A stretch of 64,000 nucleotides of DNA from a bacterium (GTDB taxonomy: Bacteria; Desulfobacterota; Binatia; DP-6): positions 1,798,957 to 1,862,956 of the forward strand of contig JAHCID010000001.1 of the NCBI GenBank assembly GCA_026129405.1, given 5' to 3'. The position numbers and the translations under genes are program-made. Of the stretch, positions 26,386 to 35,014 are shown piece after piece. The first letter of the stretch is position 1. Every line of letters begins with the position of its first letter. The notes beneath the pieces were generated by a model. That model was not told the origin of the DNA. It searched no databases and saw only the letters and a list, made by a program, of their open reading frames with translations.

Positions 26386-26999
26386 GACGGGTCCTCCTTG
26401 GTGCGGGTGGGCGGGCGGCTCGGTGCCTACACCAGCGGGCGCGGACGGGGAAAGCCCCGGGGGCACATGGCGAAGTTGCCCAGGGCGCCGCAAGAACGCT
26501 AACCAACCCGCGACTTCGCGACGATGCGCAAGCGGATCGGCGCCTACCGGAGCTCGAATGCGACGGCGGTAGGTCGGGACGGGAAGAATGCCACCAGAAT
26601 CGGATGCATCCTCCTCGCCAGTCCGGTCTTCTTCCCGCGTGAGGCTGGGTACGACAGCCGCACGATTGGGCGAAGTTCAACCTCCGTGGCCAAGGTTACG
26701 ATCTCACCGCAGGCGAGGGACGACGGCGTACGAGAGCGCGTGCGCGGTGACGGCGGAGCACTCGCTACCGGTGCTCGAGGCTGCCACGGGCGCCCCGGCT
26801 CGTCGGCCACGCCGCCCCGCGGAGCGGCCCGACGAGCGTTTGCTCGACTGGCACAATGCGGAGCGCGTTCTCGGGTGATGTCCGCTCGCCTTGGGCTGAT
26901 GCGGTCTATCGCGTGGGATCGTCATCCCCGCTTCACCTGCCGCCATGCGCCCTGCTATGTCCGCCGCACTTTCGACCCACCCAAGGGGGAGGACTCGTG
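26386..26999. other. Intergenic region with a lower-GC patch, no supported gene
   Basis: About 610 bp between the divergent alcohol dehydrogenase and secreted Cys-rich genes. Around 26,530-26,720 the base composition falls to roughly 60% GC against about 72% around it. Open frames cross this patch on both strands (one minus-strand frame includes VELRPIVRLSYPASRGKK) but none has a good start or a recognisable domain. It should hold both outward promoters. It could be a remnant of a transferred gene. Confidence 0.5.
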
Positions 27000-27494
27000 A
27001 TGGCGGATCGGCGAAGCGGGCGTGCGACGTGGCTCGGGATCGGGATCGTGCTCGTGGTGGCGGCGACGGCGGGCGCGCAGATGGGGCAGGCGGGGACGGG
27101 ATGCTGCTGCGTCACCGACGGGATCGCCTACCGGTGCTCGGACCTGACGCAGGCGGAGTGCCTGAAGCAGGAGCCGCAGGCGCCGAAGTTCGACACCAAG
27201 GCCGACTGGAAGGCGGCCTGGGGCAAGTTCGTGGAGGCCTCGAAGACGCAGGAGGCGCGGCCGATGAGCGGGGGGTGGATCGCCGAGTCGTGCCTCGACG
27301 ACATCAACCCGAAGACGGGCGAGCCGAAGGGTGCGCCGACCGGGTGCTGCTGCTATCCGCCGGCCGAGGCGGGGGGCGCGCCGACCTGCAAGGCCAGCGT
27401 CACGGAGTTCGACTGCAAGGCCGAGTGCTCGCTCCTGAAGGACGGCCGCCTGCCGTCGGGCTGCACCTGGAACGCGGGCGCCTGCGCCCACTGA
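27000..27494 (+). CDS. Secreted cysteine-rich hypothetical protein with two CCC motifs
   Basis: A 164-residue protein from the ATG at 27000, after GGGGGAGGA. The signal peptide is TWLGIGIVLVVAATAGAQ. The mature part has 13 Cys. Two modules repeat the same layout: GTGCCCVTDGIAYRCSDL then AECLKQ, and PTGCCCYPPAEAGGAPTC then FDCKAEC. A Lys/Trp-rich linker separates them (DWKAAWGKFVEASK). The second module is longer. Multiple disulfides are likely in the periplasm or outside the cell. No known family recognised; metal binding through the CCC clusters is possible but speculative. Confidence 0.75.
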   Translation: MADRRSGRATWLGIGIVLVVAATAGAQMGQAGTGCCCVTDGIAYRCSDLTQAECLKQEPQAPKFDTKADWKAAWGKFVEASKTQEARPMSGGWIAESCLDDINPKTGEPKGAPTGCCCYPPAEAGGAPTCKASVTEFDCKAECSLLKDGRLPSGCTWNAGACAH

Positions 27495-27501
27495 AGCGCG
27501 G

Positions 27502-28569
27502 CTAGAGGAGCCCGCGCCCCGTCACCAGCGGCAGGTCGAGCGTCGAGAGGATGCCCGGCCGCGCCGCGCAGACGGCGGGGATCGCATGGACGAGGCGTGC
27601 GGCCGCCGTCGCGTTGCCCGCGTCGGCGGCGCTGCCGCCGCCGGCGTGCAGCGTGACGGCGACCTCGAACGACGGCTCGCCCGTCACCAGGACGGCGTAG
27701 CTGCCGCGCTGGCCGGGGGCGGGCTGCGGCCACTCCGGCGCGCACGTCGGGTCGATGCGGGTGACGTGCTCGCAGACGACGCGCGGCCGGCCGGCGACGA
27801 CGCCCTGCACCTCGAAGCGGAACGCGCCCTGCGTGCCCGCCTCGAAGACGCCCATCTCCGGCGTGTCGATGGTGCGCGCGAGCGGCCGCCGCTCGACCAC
27901 GATCTCGACGCCGTCGAGGCGGACGCCGAGCCCGTCGGCGAGGACGCGCACCATCGACCCCCACACCATGTCGAGCGCGCCGGGGAAGAGCATCGGCGGC
28001 GTCTCGCCCAGGGGGCGGCCGAAGCCGATGAGGTTGCGGACGGCGTGCGGCTGGTCGTAGGTCGCGTAGTCGAAGATCTCGCGGCAGCGCAGCTCGTCGA
28101 TGCGGGTGGCGACGCCCGAGAGGACGAGCGGCAGCAGGTCGACGGCCCAGCCGGGATCGATGCCGGAGACGAAGATCGACGTGCCGCCGCCGCGGCAGGC
28201 CTCCTCCACGCGGGTGCGGAGGTCGTCCGGCACCGACGGCGGATGCAGCAGCAGGTAGATCGCGCTCGAGACGACGTTGGCGCCGGCGGCGAGGCAGCGC
28301 AGCACGTCGTCGACCGCGTCGCCGGGACGCGTGTCGCCGGTGGCGGTGTAGACGACGGCGTCGGGACGCAGGCCGAGGACGGCGTCGACGTCGTTGGTGG
28401 CGACGACGCCCGTCGCGGGGAGGCCGGCGAGCGTGCCGGCGTCGCGGCCCACCTTGGCCGTATCCGAGACGAGGACGCCGATCAGCTCGAGGGCGCGGTT
28501 GGCGACGACGGCCCGGATCGCGGGCTTGCCTGCGTTGCCGGTCCCCCAGACCACCACGCGATGCGGCAT
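27502..28569 (-). CDS. Dihydrodipicolinate reductase-fold NAD(P)-dependent dehydrogenase
   Basis: A 355-residue protein starting MPHRVVVWGTGNAGKPAIRA, a clear N-terminal nucleotide-binding GxGxxG. The following AAGANVVSSAIYLLLHPPSV and SGIDPGWAVDLLPLVLSG blocks are those of the dihydrodipicolinate reductase N-terminal family whose best-known member is 2,4-diaminopentanoate dehydrogenase. It is not the lysine-pathway DapB, which is about 270 residues with a different C-terminal tetramer domain. It lies 4 bp downstream of the response regulator and is the last gene of the long minus-strand operon. The substrate is unknown; homologues are often near acyl-CoA and steroid-type catabolic genes. Confidence 0.8.
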   Translation of the reverse strand: MPHRVVVWGTGNAGKPAIRAVVANRALELIGVLVSDTAKVGRDAGTLAGLPATGVVATNDVDAVLGLRPDAVVYTATGDTRPGDAVDDVLRCLAAGANVVSSAIYLLLHPPSVPDDLRTRVEEACRGGGTSIFVSGIDPGWAVDLLPLVLSGVATRIDELRCREIFDYATYDQPHAVRNLIGFGRPLGETPPMLFPGALDMVWGSMVRVLADGLGVRLDGVEIVVERRPLARTIDTPEMGVFEAGTQGAFRFEVQGVVAGRPRVVCEHVTRIDPTCAPEWPQPAPGQRGSYAVLVTGEPSFEVAVTLHAGGGSAADAGNATAAARLVHAIPAVCAARPGILSTLDLPLVTGRGLL

Positions 28570-28573
28570 GGCG

Positions 28574-28936
28574 TCAGCAGTAGGTCGCGACCATCTGCAG
28601 GAGCCGCTCGTGGTCGAGCGGCTTCACCAGCGCGTCGACGACGCGGCTGCGCACCTTGTCGGCGGCGCTGGGGTCGGCGGTGATCACCACGACGGGCACG
28701 TCGGCCACGCTCGCGTCCTGGCGTTGGGCGTCGAGGAAGGCGCAGCCGTTCATCACCGGCATGAAGAGGTCGAGCACGACCATGCAGGCGCCGTCGGCGC
28801 GCAGCAGCGTCAGGGCTTCGCCGCCGTCCGCGGCCGCGGCGACCGTGTAGCCCTCGGACTCGAGCAGCGCGACCAGCGACTCGCGTACGTCGGCGTCGTC
28901 CTCCACCACCAGGATCGGCTTGTGTCCCATCGTCAT
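28574..28936 (-). CDS. Single-domain response regulator
   Basis: A 120-residue CheY-like receiver without an output domain. The acidic pair is in VVEDDADVRESL, the phospho-acceptor is Asp56 in MVVLDLFMPVMNG, the Thr position is VVITAD and the Lys is in ALVKPLDHE. The ATG overlaps the kinase stop by 4 bp (ATGA), so it is made with the kinase and is its likely phosphate acceptor. With no output domain, it must act by protein contact or pass phosphate on. Confidence 0.9.
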   Translation of the reverse strand: MTMGHKPILVVEDDADVRESLVALLESEGYTVAAAADGGEALTLLRADGACMVVLDLFMPVMNGCAFLDAQRQDASVADVPVVVITADPSAADKVRSRVVDALVKPLDHERLLQMVATYC

Positions 28937-30987
28937 CCTCGACTTCCCTCGGCGACGCTCGATGCTCCGCTATCCGGAACGGCGTCGGACGGCAACGTAG
29001 CGGGCGCAGCCATCTCCGCCGCGGGCAACGTGACCGTGAAGGTGGCGCCGCGGCCGTCGCCGTCGCTCGCCGCTTCGACGCGGCCGCCGTGCAGCTCGAC
29101 GAGGTGGCGCACGATCGCGAGGCCGAGGCCGAGCCCGCCCTCGCGCCGCGTCGCGGCGGCCTCGCGGTGCACGAAGCGATCGAAGACGCGGTCCACGAAG
29201 TCGGACGGAATGCCGCAGCCGGAGTCGTGCACGACGATCCGCACCGCGTCGTCGTGCCGGACGACGGCGACGCACACCTCGCCGCCGCGCGGCGTGAACT
29301 TGACGGCGTTGCTGAGCAGGTTCCACGCGATCTGCTGGAGGCGATGCGGGTCGCCGGCGACGACGAGGGGCAGGTCGGGCAGCTCGTGACGGAGCGTCAC
29401 GCCCTTGGCCTCGGCGGTCGGAGCGAGCATCTCGACGGCGGCGCGCATCGACTCGCGGACGTCGACCGGGCGCGGCTCGAGACGCAGGCGGCCGGCCACG
29501 ATGCGTGACACGTCGAGCAGGTCCTCGATCAGCCGCGACTGCGCGCGCGCCGCGCGCTCCATGCCGGCGAGCCCGTGCGTGATGCGGGTCGGATCGGCCT
29601 CGCGCCGGAGCGCGCGCAGCCAGTTGAGGATGGCGGTGAGCGGCGTGCGCAGCTCGTGCGAGAGCACCGACAGGAACTCGTCCTTCACCCGCGTCGCCGC
29701 CTCGGCGGCCTCGCGGGCGCCGCGCTCGCGCTCGAGGAGGCTCGCGTTGTCGAGCGCGATCGCCGCCTGCGCGGCGAGGCCGCTCACCACCCGCTCGGCG
29801 CGCTCGGTGAAGACGCCCGGCTCGGGATGGCCGAAGAAGAGGCCGCCGAGGACGGCCCCGTCGCGCGACACGACCGGGACGGCGAGGTAGCTCGCGACCG
29901 GCAGGTGGCCTTCGGGCATGCCGCGGTGGGGCGGGTTCTGCCCGTAGCGCGCGTCCCGGCGCACGTCGCCCAGGCGGACGTTGCCCTCGCCGCGGAACGT
30001 CGGGCCGAAGAGGGCGGTGTTGCGCGGCAGGGGAAAGCGCGCGAACGCGTCGCGCGGCACGCCCGAGAGCGTATAGAGCGTGTACGACTCTCCCTGCGCG
30101 TCGACCTTGTTGTAGAAGAACGCGCCGAAGCGGGCGCCGCTCGCCTGCACGGCGGCGTCGGTCACCGACTGCACGAGACGGTCGACGTCGAGCTCGGCGA
30201 CCAGCCGCTGCCCGACCTGGTTCACGGTGTCGAGGATCTCGGCGGTCTCGCGCAGCGCGTCCTCGGCGCGCTGCTGCGCGGTGCGGTCGATGAGCCAGCT
30301 CACGCCCTCGCCGGGACGGACGCGCGCGCCGGCGCACAGGATCGGAAGGTATGAGCCGTCGCGCCGGCGGATGTCGGACACGAACGGCGCGCAGACGCCG
30401 CGCATGTGGATCTCGTCGAGGGCGCGCTCGTGGCGCGCGAGGCGATCGGCGCCGACCAGGGTGCGCCAGTCGAGCTCGCCGCGCGCCAGCGCCTCGCGGT
30501 CGTAGCCCAGCATGCGCAGGAGGGCGTCGTTCGCGTCGGTGATGCGGCCGTCGTCGTGCCAGAAGAGGATGCCGATCATGTTCGACTCGACCACGGCGCG
30601 AAATCGGCTCTCGCTTTCGACGAGCCGCTGCTGCGCCGCGCGCCGGTGGGCGAGCTCGGCGGCGAGGCGGTCGCGGTCGGCGCGCTGGCGACCGGCGACG
30701 AGGCTGATGAGCGCGCCCTCGGCGAGGAAGATGCCGAGGCGCACGAGCTGCGCCAGCGGCGAGGCCGGCGGCGGCGCGAAGACCAGCGCCGCCATCAGGC
30801 CGGACGCGGCGGCGGCGGCGAGGCCCGGGCCGACGCCGCCGGCCCAGGCCGACAGCACGACGGCGCCGAAGTAGAGGATGAAGGGCACCTGCCCGCCGAG
30901 CACGGGATCGAGCGCGAGCTTCGTCACCGTCGCGACGCCGACGGCGAGGAGCGCGATCCCGTAGGGAGCGATGCCGCGCGCTTGCAC
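28933..30987 (-). CDS. Membrane histidine kinase: DUF4118-like, PAS, GAF, HisKA, HATPase
   Basis: 684 residues, taking the GTG at 30987 (VQARGIAPYGIAL). Four hydrophobic segments at residues 8-100 (VPFILYFGAVVLSAWAGGV) resemble the KdpD-type DUF4118 membrane region. A PAS domain covers about 125-235 (FRAVVESNMIGILFWHDDGR) and a GAF domain about 255-405 (ASGARFGAFFYNKV, VASYLAVPVVSRDG). The H-box is LSVLSHELRTPLTAILNWLR with His444. The ATPase carries NLLSNAVKFT, DSGCGIPSD and GLGLGLAIVRHLVELHGG. It lies 62 bp downstream of hpnR, and the response regulator overlaps its stop. The GAF GARFGAFFYN type senses light or redox in some relatives, but no Cys for chromophore attachment is evident. Confidence 0.9.
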   Translation of the reverse strand: MQARGIAPYGIALLAVGVATVTKLALDPVLGGQVPFILYFGAVVLSAWAGGVGPGLAAAAASGLMAALVFAPPPASPLAQLVRLGIFLAEGALISLVAGRQRADRDRLAAELAHRRAAQQRLVESESRFRAVVESNMIGILFWHDDGRITDANDALLRMLGYDREALARGELDWRTLVGADRLARHERALDEIHMRGVCAPFVSDIRRRDGSYLPILCAGARVRPGEGVSWLIDRTAQQRAEDALRETAEILDTVNQVGQRLVAELDVDRLVQSVTDAAVQASGARFGAFFYNKVDAQGESYTLYTLSGVPRDAFARFPLPRNTALFGPTFRGEGNVRLGDVRRDARYGQNPPHRGMPEGHLPVASYLAVPVVSRDGAVLGGLFFGHPEPGVFTERAERVVSGLAAQAAIALDNASLLERERGAREAAEAATRVKDEFLSVLSHELRTPLTAILNWLRALRREADPTRITHGLAGMERAARAQSRLIEDLLDVSRIVAGRLRLEPRPVDVRESMRAAVEMLAPTAEAKGVTLRHELPDLPLVVAGDPHRLQQIAWNLLSNAVKFTPRGGEVCVAVVRHDDAVRIVVHDSGCGIPSDFVDRVFDRFVHREAAATRREGGLGLGLAIVRHLVELHGGRVEAASDGDGRGATFTVTLPAAEMAAPATLPSDAVPDSGASSVAEGSRG

Positions 30988-31049
30988 GGGGCGCAGGATG
31001 CGGGGAGGCCGCCCGGTCGTCAACGCGCGACGTGACGTCGCGGCGCGGA

Positions 31050-32534
31050 TCAGGCGCCGGCGACCGCGCTGGCGCGGTGCACGTAGAGCGCCTCCGCCGG
31101 GGGCCGGACGTGGGTCCCGCCCGGCAGCGACAGCTCGCAGGTCACGGGTCGGGCGTGGTCGGCGAGCAGGCGGTCGACGTCGTAGACGCCGCCGAACTTC
31201 CACAGCATGCGCAGGAAGTTCGTCTGCCCGCGCGCGAGCAGGCGCGCGGTGACGCCGAAGACGTCCCACAGCGCCCGCCAGCCGAGGTGCTTCCTGTTGA
31301 GCACGTCGATGGTGCGCGTGAACTCTTCGTAGAAGCGGCGCAGGGGCAGGCGCGTCGGGAGCACGGCGTGCTGGACGTCGAAGAGGCGGTAGTCGCGGGT
31401 CGTGAAGCGGCGCGACTCGGTGTGCCAGGTTTCGGTGCCGGGGTAGGGCGTGTTGACCGTCAGGTTGACGATCTCCGGAACCTCGAGCGCCCACTCGCGC
31501 ACCACCTGGAAGCGGCGCTCGTCCCAGTCGGGGTCGGCGATGAGGTTGATCGCGACCACGATGCCGAGATGGCGCGCGACCTCGAGCGCACGGGTGTTGT
31601 CGCCGAGGTGGACGCGCTTGCGATGGAGCCGGAGGCCCTCCTCGTCGATCGCCTCGATGCCGAGGAACATGTAGCGCAGGCCGAGCTTCGCCCAGCGCGC
31701 GAAGACCTCGGGGTGGCGCAGCAGCACGTCGGCGCGGGTCTCGAGGTAGAACTGCTTGCGTACGCCCCGCCGCTCCATCGCGTCGGCGATCGCCATGCCG
31801 TCCTCGGGGCGCACGAACGCGACGTCGTCGACGAGGAAGACGTTGGGCTCGGCGATGCGCGCCAGCTCCGCGGCGCAGGCCTCGGGCGAGCGCTTGCGGT
31901 AGCTGCGGCCGTAGAACGTCCACGCGCTGCAGAACGCGCAGTCCCACGGGCAGCCGCGCGTGAACTCGACCGACGCGCAGGGGTCGAGCTCGCCGATGAA
32001 GTACTTGCGCCGGCGGCGGGTGAGATGGCGGGCGGGCGGTCGTGCGTCGAGGTCGGGCTCGAGGAGCGGGGCAGGCCCGCTGCCGGCCGCCGTGACCACG
32101 CCGGGGATGGTTTCGAGCGCAGCGCCGCCCGCGAAGGCGTCCAGCACGCGGGCGATGACGCCTTCGCCCTCGCCGCGGACGACGCAGTCGATCGCGCCGC
32201 CGGCGTGGCGGAGCAGGTCGGCGGCGGTGAACGACGCGCTGTGGCCGCCGACCACGATGCGGCAGTCGGGCAGCTGCGTGCGTGCCTCCGCTGCCATCGC
32301 GACCACCTCGGGCACGTTGGCGAGGTAGTTGAGCGAGAAGCCGATGGCGTCGGGCCGCCAGGTGCCGAGCGCGCGGCGGTAGTCGGCGGGGCGGAAGACC
32401 TGCAGATCGAGCAGCCGCACCTCGTGTCCGGCCGCCTCGGCCGCGCCGGCGACCGTCTCGAGCCCGAGCGGCTCGAGACGCAGATAGATCTCGGAAAAGA
32501 TCAGCGGGCTGGGGTGAACGAACAGGACCCGCAT
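31050..32534 (-). CDS. hpnR: B12-binding radical SAM protein, hopanoid C-3 methylase type
   Basis: A 494-residue protein; ATG at 32534 with an AGGGAGGG site, and a GTG lies 9 bp upstream. The N-terminal B12-binding domain opens with VHPSPLIFSEIYLRLEPLGL, a signature of HpnR; the family's SxL/GG loop is seen in GFSLNYLANV and VGGHSASF. The radical SAM cluster is CPWDCAFC with Cys195, Cys199 and Cys202. HpnR transfers a methyl group from SAM through cobalamin to C-3 of the hopanoid A-ring. No shc or other hpn gene is in the window. It lies in an operon with two acyl-CoA dehydrogenases and a two-component system. A different radical SAM methylase specificity remains possible. Confidence 0.75.
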   Translation of the reverse strand: MRVLFVHPSPLIFSEIYLRLEPLGLETVAGAAEAAGHEVRLLDLQVFRPADYRRALGTWRPDAIGFSLNYLANVPEVVAMAAEARTQLPDCRIVVGGHSASFTAADLLRHAGGAIDCVVRGEGEGVIARVLDAFAGGAALETIPGVVTAAGSGPAPLLEPDLDARPPARHLTRRRRKYFIGELDPCASVEFTRGCPWDCAFCSAWTFYGRSYRKRSPEACAAELARIAEPNVFLVDDVAFVRPEDGMAIADAMERRGVRKQFYLETRADVLLRHPEVFARWAKLGLRYMFLGIEAIDEEGLRLHRKRVHLGDNTRALEVARHLGIVVAINLIADPDWDERRFQVVREWALEVPEIVNLTVNTPYPGTETWHTESRRFTTRDYRLFDVQHAVLPTRLPLRRFYEEFTRTIDVLNRKHLGWRALWDVFGVTARLLARGQTNFLRMLWKFGGVYDVDRLLADHARPVTCELSLPGGTHVRPPAEALYVHRASAVAGA

Positions 32535-32570
32535 CGCGCGCACCCTCCCTGACGACGTGCCGCTGCGCGG

Positions 32571-33617
32571 CTACAGCCCGGCCGCGACCATCGCCTCCTC
32601 GAGGCGCGTCTCGGTCGAGCCGTAGAACTGCTCGAGCGTCTTCACGCGCTTGAAGAAGAAGTGCAGGTCGAGCTCCCAGGTGAAGCCGATGCCGCCGTGC
32701 ATCTGGATCGCCTCGCCGCAGACGAGGCGGGCGGCGTCGCCGGCGTAGGCCTTGGCCGCGGCGCAGGCGAGGGCGGTGTCGGCGTCGCCGGCATCGACGC
32801 ACCAGGCGGCGCGGTAGACGGCCGAGCGCGTCGACTCGACCCGCAGCAGCATGTCGGCGAGCCGATGCTGGAGCGCCTGGAACGCGCCGATCGGGCGGTT
32901 GAAGGTGGAGCGCGTCTGCACGTACTGGAGCGTCGTTTCGAGGGCGCGCTGCATGAGGCCGAGCAACATGGCGACGGCGCCGACGGCGGCGAGGCGGTCG
33001 ACGCGTTCGAGCAGCGCCGCGTCGCCGAGCCGCGTCGCCGCGCCGTCGAACGCGACGCTGGCGAAGCGCTGCCCCGGATCGATGGTCGGCGTCGGCGTCG
33101 TGCGGAACGGGCCGTCGACGCGCCACACGCCGTCGGGGGCGACGACGCAGAGCGCGTCGGCCGCGGCGGCGAAGGGCACGAAGTGCCGCGTGCCGCGCAG
33201 GCGGCCGCCGCTCGTCTGGAGCGGCTCGGGCGGGCCGCCCGCGAAGAGGGCGTCGGCGCGCGCGATGGTGACGAGCTTCGTGCCGGCACAGAGCGGCGCG
33301 AGGAGATCGGACGACGTCTGGGCGAGCAGAGCTGCGGCGAGGTTCGTGTCGAGCAGCGGCCCGGGCAGACACACGCGACCCGCCTCCTCGCAGACGACGG
33401 CCAGCTCGACCGCCCCGAGGCCCTGGCCGCCGGCGCCGGCGGGCGCGACGAGGCCGGCGTAGCCCATCTCGGCGAGCTGGCGCCACTGCGCCGGCTCGAA
33501 GCCCTGGGCTGCGTGCTCCATCGTGCGCCGGCTCTCCTCGAGCGGCGCGGCCTTCTGGAAGTAGTCGCGGGTGGAGGAGCGGAGGAGCTGCTGGTCGTCG
33601 GAGAGCTCGAATCGCAT
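32571..33617 (-). CDS. Acyl-CoA dehydrogenase, short beta-type subunit
   Basis: A 348-residue acyl-CoA dehydrogenase-fold protein. Recognisable parts are MRFELSDDQQLLRSSTRDYF, the middle LRGTRHFVPFAAAADAL in place of the usual flavin-binding GxK strand, the RSTFNRPIGAFQALQHRLADM motif and IQMHGGIGFTWELDLH. Conserved glycine loops of the middle domain are shortened. It resembles the smaller subunits of actinobacterial heterotetrameric FadE pairs (ChsE type), where only one subunit carries the catalytic base. It lies 9 bp downstream of a 390-residue partner, supporting a heteromer. Such pairs act on steroid side chains or other bulky acyl-CoAs. The substrate is inferred only at that level. Confidence 0.87.
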   Translation of the reverse strand: MRFELSDDQQLLRSSTRDYFQKAAPLEESRRTMEHAAQGFEPAQWRQLAEMGYAGLVAPAGAGGQGLGAVELAVVCEEAGRVCLPGPLLDTNLAAALLAQTSSDLLAPLCAGTKLVTIARADALFAGGPPEPLQTSGGRLRGTRHFVPFAAAADALCVVAPDGVWRVDGPFRTTPTPTIDPGQRFASVAFDGAATRLGDAALLERVDRLAAVGAVAMLLGLMQRALETTLQYVQTRSTFNRPIGAFQALQHRLADMLLRVESTRSAVYRAAWCVDAGDADTALACAAAKAYAGDAARLVCGEAIQMHGGIGFTWELDLHFFFKRVKTLEQFYGSTETRLEEAMVAAGL

Positions 33618-33626
33618 CGGGGTCCT

Positions 33627-34799
33627 TCAGGCCTGGGGCAGGCCGAGCACGCGCTTGGCGACGATGTTGCGCTGGATCTCGGAGGAGCCGGAGTAGATGG
33701 TGCCGGCGCGCGACCACAGGAACTCGCGCGCCCAGTCGACGTCGGGCCGCGCGCCCGGGCTCGTGCGCAGCAGCTGCCCGCCGGGCCCGAGGAGATCGAG
33801 CGCCGTCTCGCGGAAGCGCTTGTCGAACTCGCTCCAGTAGATCTTCTCGAGCGACGACTCCGTGCCAGGCGCCTTGCCCTCGGCGAACGTGGCCAGCATG
33901 CGGATGCCGTTCGCGCGCATGACCTCGTTCTCGACGAGGAGCCGCGCGATCTTCTCGCGCGCCGCGCCGGTGAGGCGGCCGGCGCTGCGGCACGCCTCGG
34001 CAAGGCAGCCGAGGTCGCGGTCGTAGCGCTCGGAGTAGGCGAGGGAGCTGGCGCCGCGCTCGTAGGCGAGCACCGTCATGGCGATGCGCCAGCCGTCGCC
34101 GACCTGTCCGACGAGATGCTCCTTCGGCACGCGCGCGTCCTCGAAGAACACTTCGCCGAACTCGCTCTCGCCCGTGATCTGGCGCAGCGGCCGCACCGTG
34201 ACGCCGGGCGTGTCGAGCTTCACGAGCACGAAGGAGATGCCGCCGTAGCGGTCCTTCGGGTCGGTGCGGCAGAGGACGAAGATCCAGTCCGCCCACGGCC
34301 CGAACGTCGTCCACACCTTCTGGCCGTTCAGGACGAAGTGGTCGCCGTCGAGGACGGCGCTCGTCTTCAGCGACGCGAGGTCGCTGCCGGCACCGGGTTC
34401 GCTGAAGCCCTGACACCAGATCTCGTCGCCCGCCAGCATCGGCGGGATGAAGCGGCGACGCTGCTCCTCGCTGCCGTGGTGGATCAGCGCCGGGCCGAGG
34501 AGGCCGATGCCGAGGATGTTCAGGATCGGCGGCGCGTCGGCCTGCGACAGCTCGGCGTCGAAGATCGACTTCTCCACCTCCGTCGCGCCGCGTCCGCCCC
34601 ACTCGGCGGGCCAGTCCATGCCGAGGTAGCCGGCCTCGTAGAGCATCTTCTGCCAGGCGCGGCGCAGCGCGATGAGGCTGTCCTCGGTCGCCGCCGGGTC
34701 GCGCAGCTCCTCGCGCCACGGACGGCGCAGATTCGCGCGCAGCCAGGTGCGCAGCTGGTCGCGGAAGGCGAGGGCCTGGGGCGTGAGGTGCAGGTCCAT
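33627..34799 (-). CDS. Acyl-CoA dehydrogenase, long alpha-type subunit
   Basis: 390 residues from the ATG at 34799 (MDLHLTPQALAFRDQLR). Motifs are those of the larger FadE-pair type: LGMDWPAEWGGRGATEVEK, CQGFSEPGAGSDLASLKT (FAD/substrate loop), LNGQKVWTTFGPWADWIF and the C-terminal AGTIYSGSSEIQRNIVAKRV. VLAYERGASSLAY is the region that holds the catalytic Glu in isovaleryl/FadE26-like enzymes. First gene of the minus-strand operon (34799 down to 27502) containing the short partner, HpnR, the kinase-regulator pair and a DHDPR-fold dehydrogenase. Likely function: alpha,beta-dehydrogenation of a large acyl-CoA. Confidence 0.9.
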   Translation of the reverse strand: MDLHLTPQALAFRDQLRTWLRANLRRPWREELRDPAATEDSLIALRRAWQKMLYEAGYLGMDWPAEWGGRGATEVEKSIFDAELSQADAPPILNILGIGLLGPALIHHGSEEQRRRFIPPMLAGDEIWCQGFSEPGAGSDLASLKTSAVLDGDHFVLNGQKVWTTFGPWADWIFVLCRTDPKDRYGGISFVLVKLDTPGVTVRPLRQITGESEFGEVFFEDARVPKEHLVGQVGDGWRIAMTVLAYERGASSLAYSERYDRDLGCLAEACRSAGRLTGAAREKIARLLVENEVMRANGIRMLATFAEGKAPGTESSLEKIYWSEFDKRFRETALDLLGPGGQLLRTSPGARPDVDWAREFLWSRAGTIYSGSSEIQRNIVAKRVLGLPQA

Positions 34800-35014
34800 G
34801 GGCGGGGTGTAGGAGGCGGGTCGCGCTCGTGTCAACGCCGCGGCGCGATCGTGAGTCGGCGACCCCGCCGAGGTCGCCGGCACGGCGCCGGGCATCCGGA
34901 ACGCGGCCGGCATGGCGTGGAGCCTCGTCGCTGCGGCGACGGGTCGCGCCGGCGGCGTCGCCGTCGATGTGGTGGCCGCGCCGACCGTCGGGCCGCCGAG
35001 GAAGCCGTGAGCGT

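Noticed and set aside
26524..27000. Plus-strand frame of 158 residues before the CCC protein
   Set aside because: No domain-like sequence and no good start; it runs through the likely promoter and ribosome site of the next gene.
28933..34719. A minus-strand frame joining the histidine kinase to 1,240 upstream residues
   Set aside because: The upstream part overlaps hpnR and two acyl-CoA dehydrogenase genes in a different frame and has no protein-like sequence.
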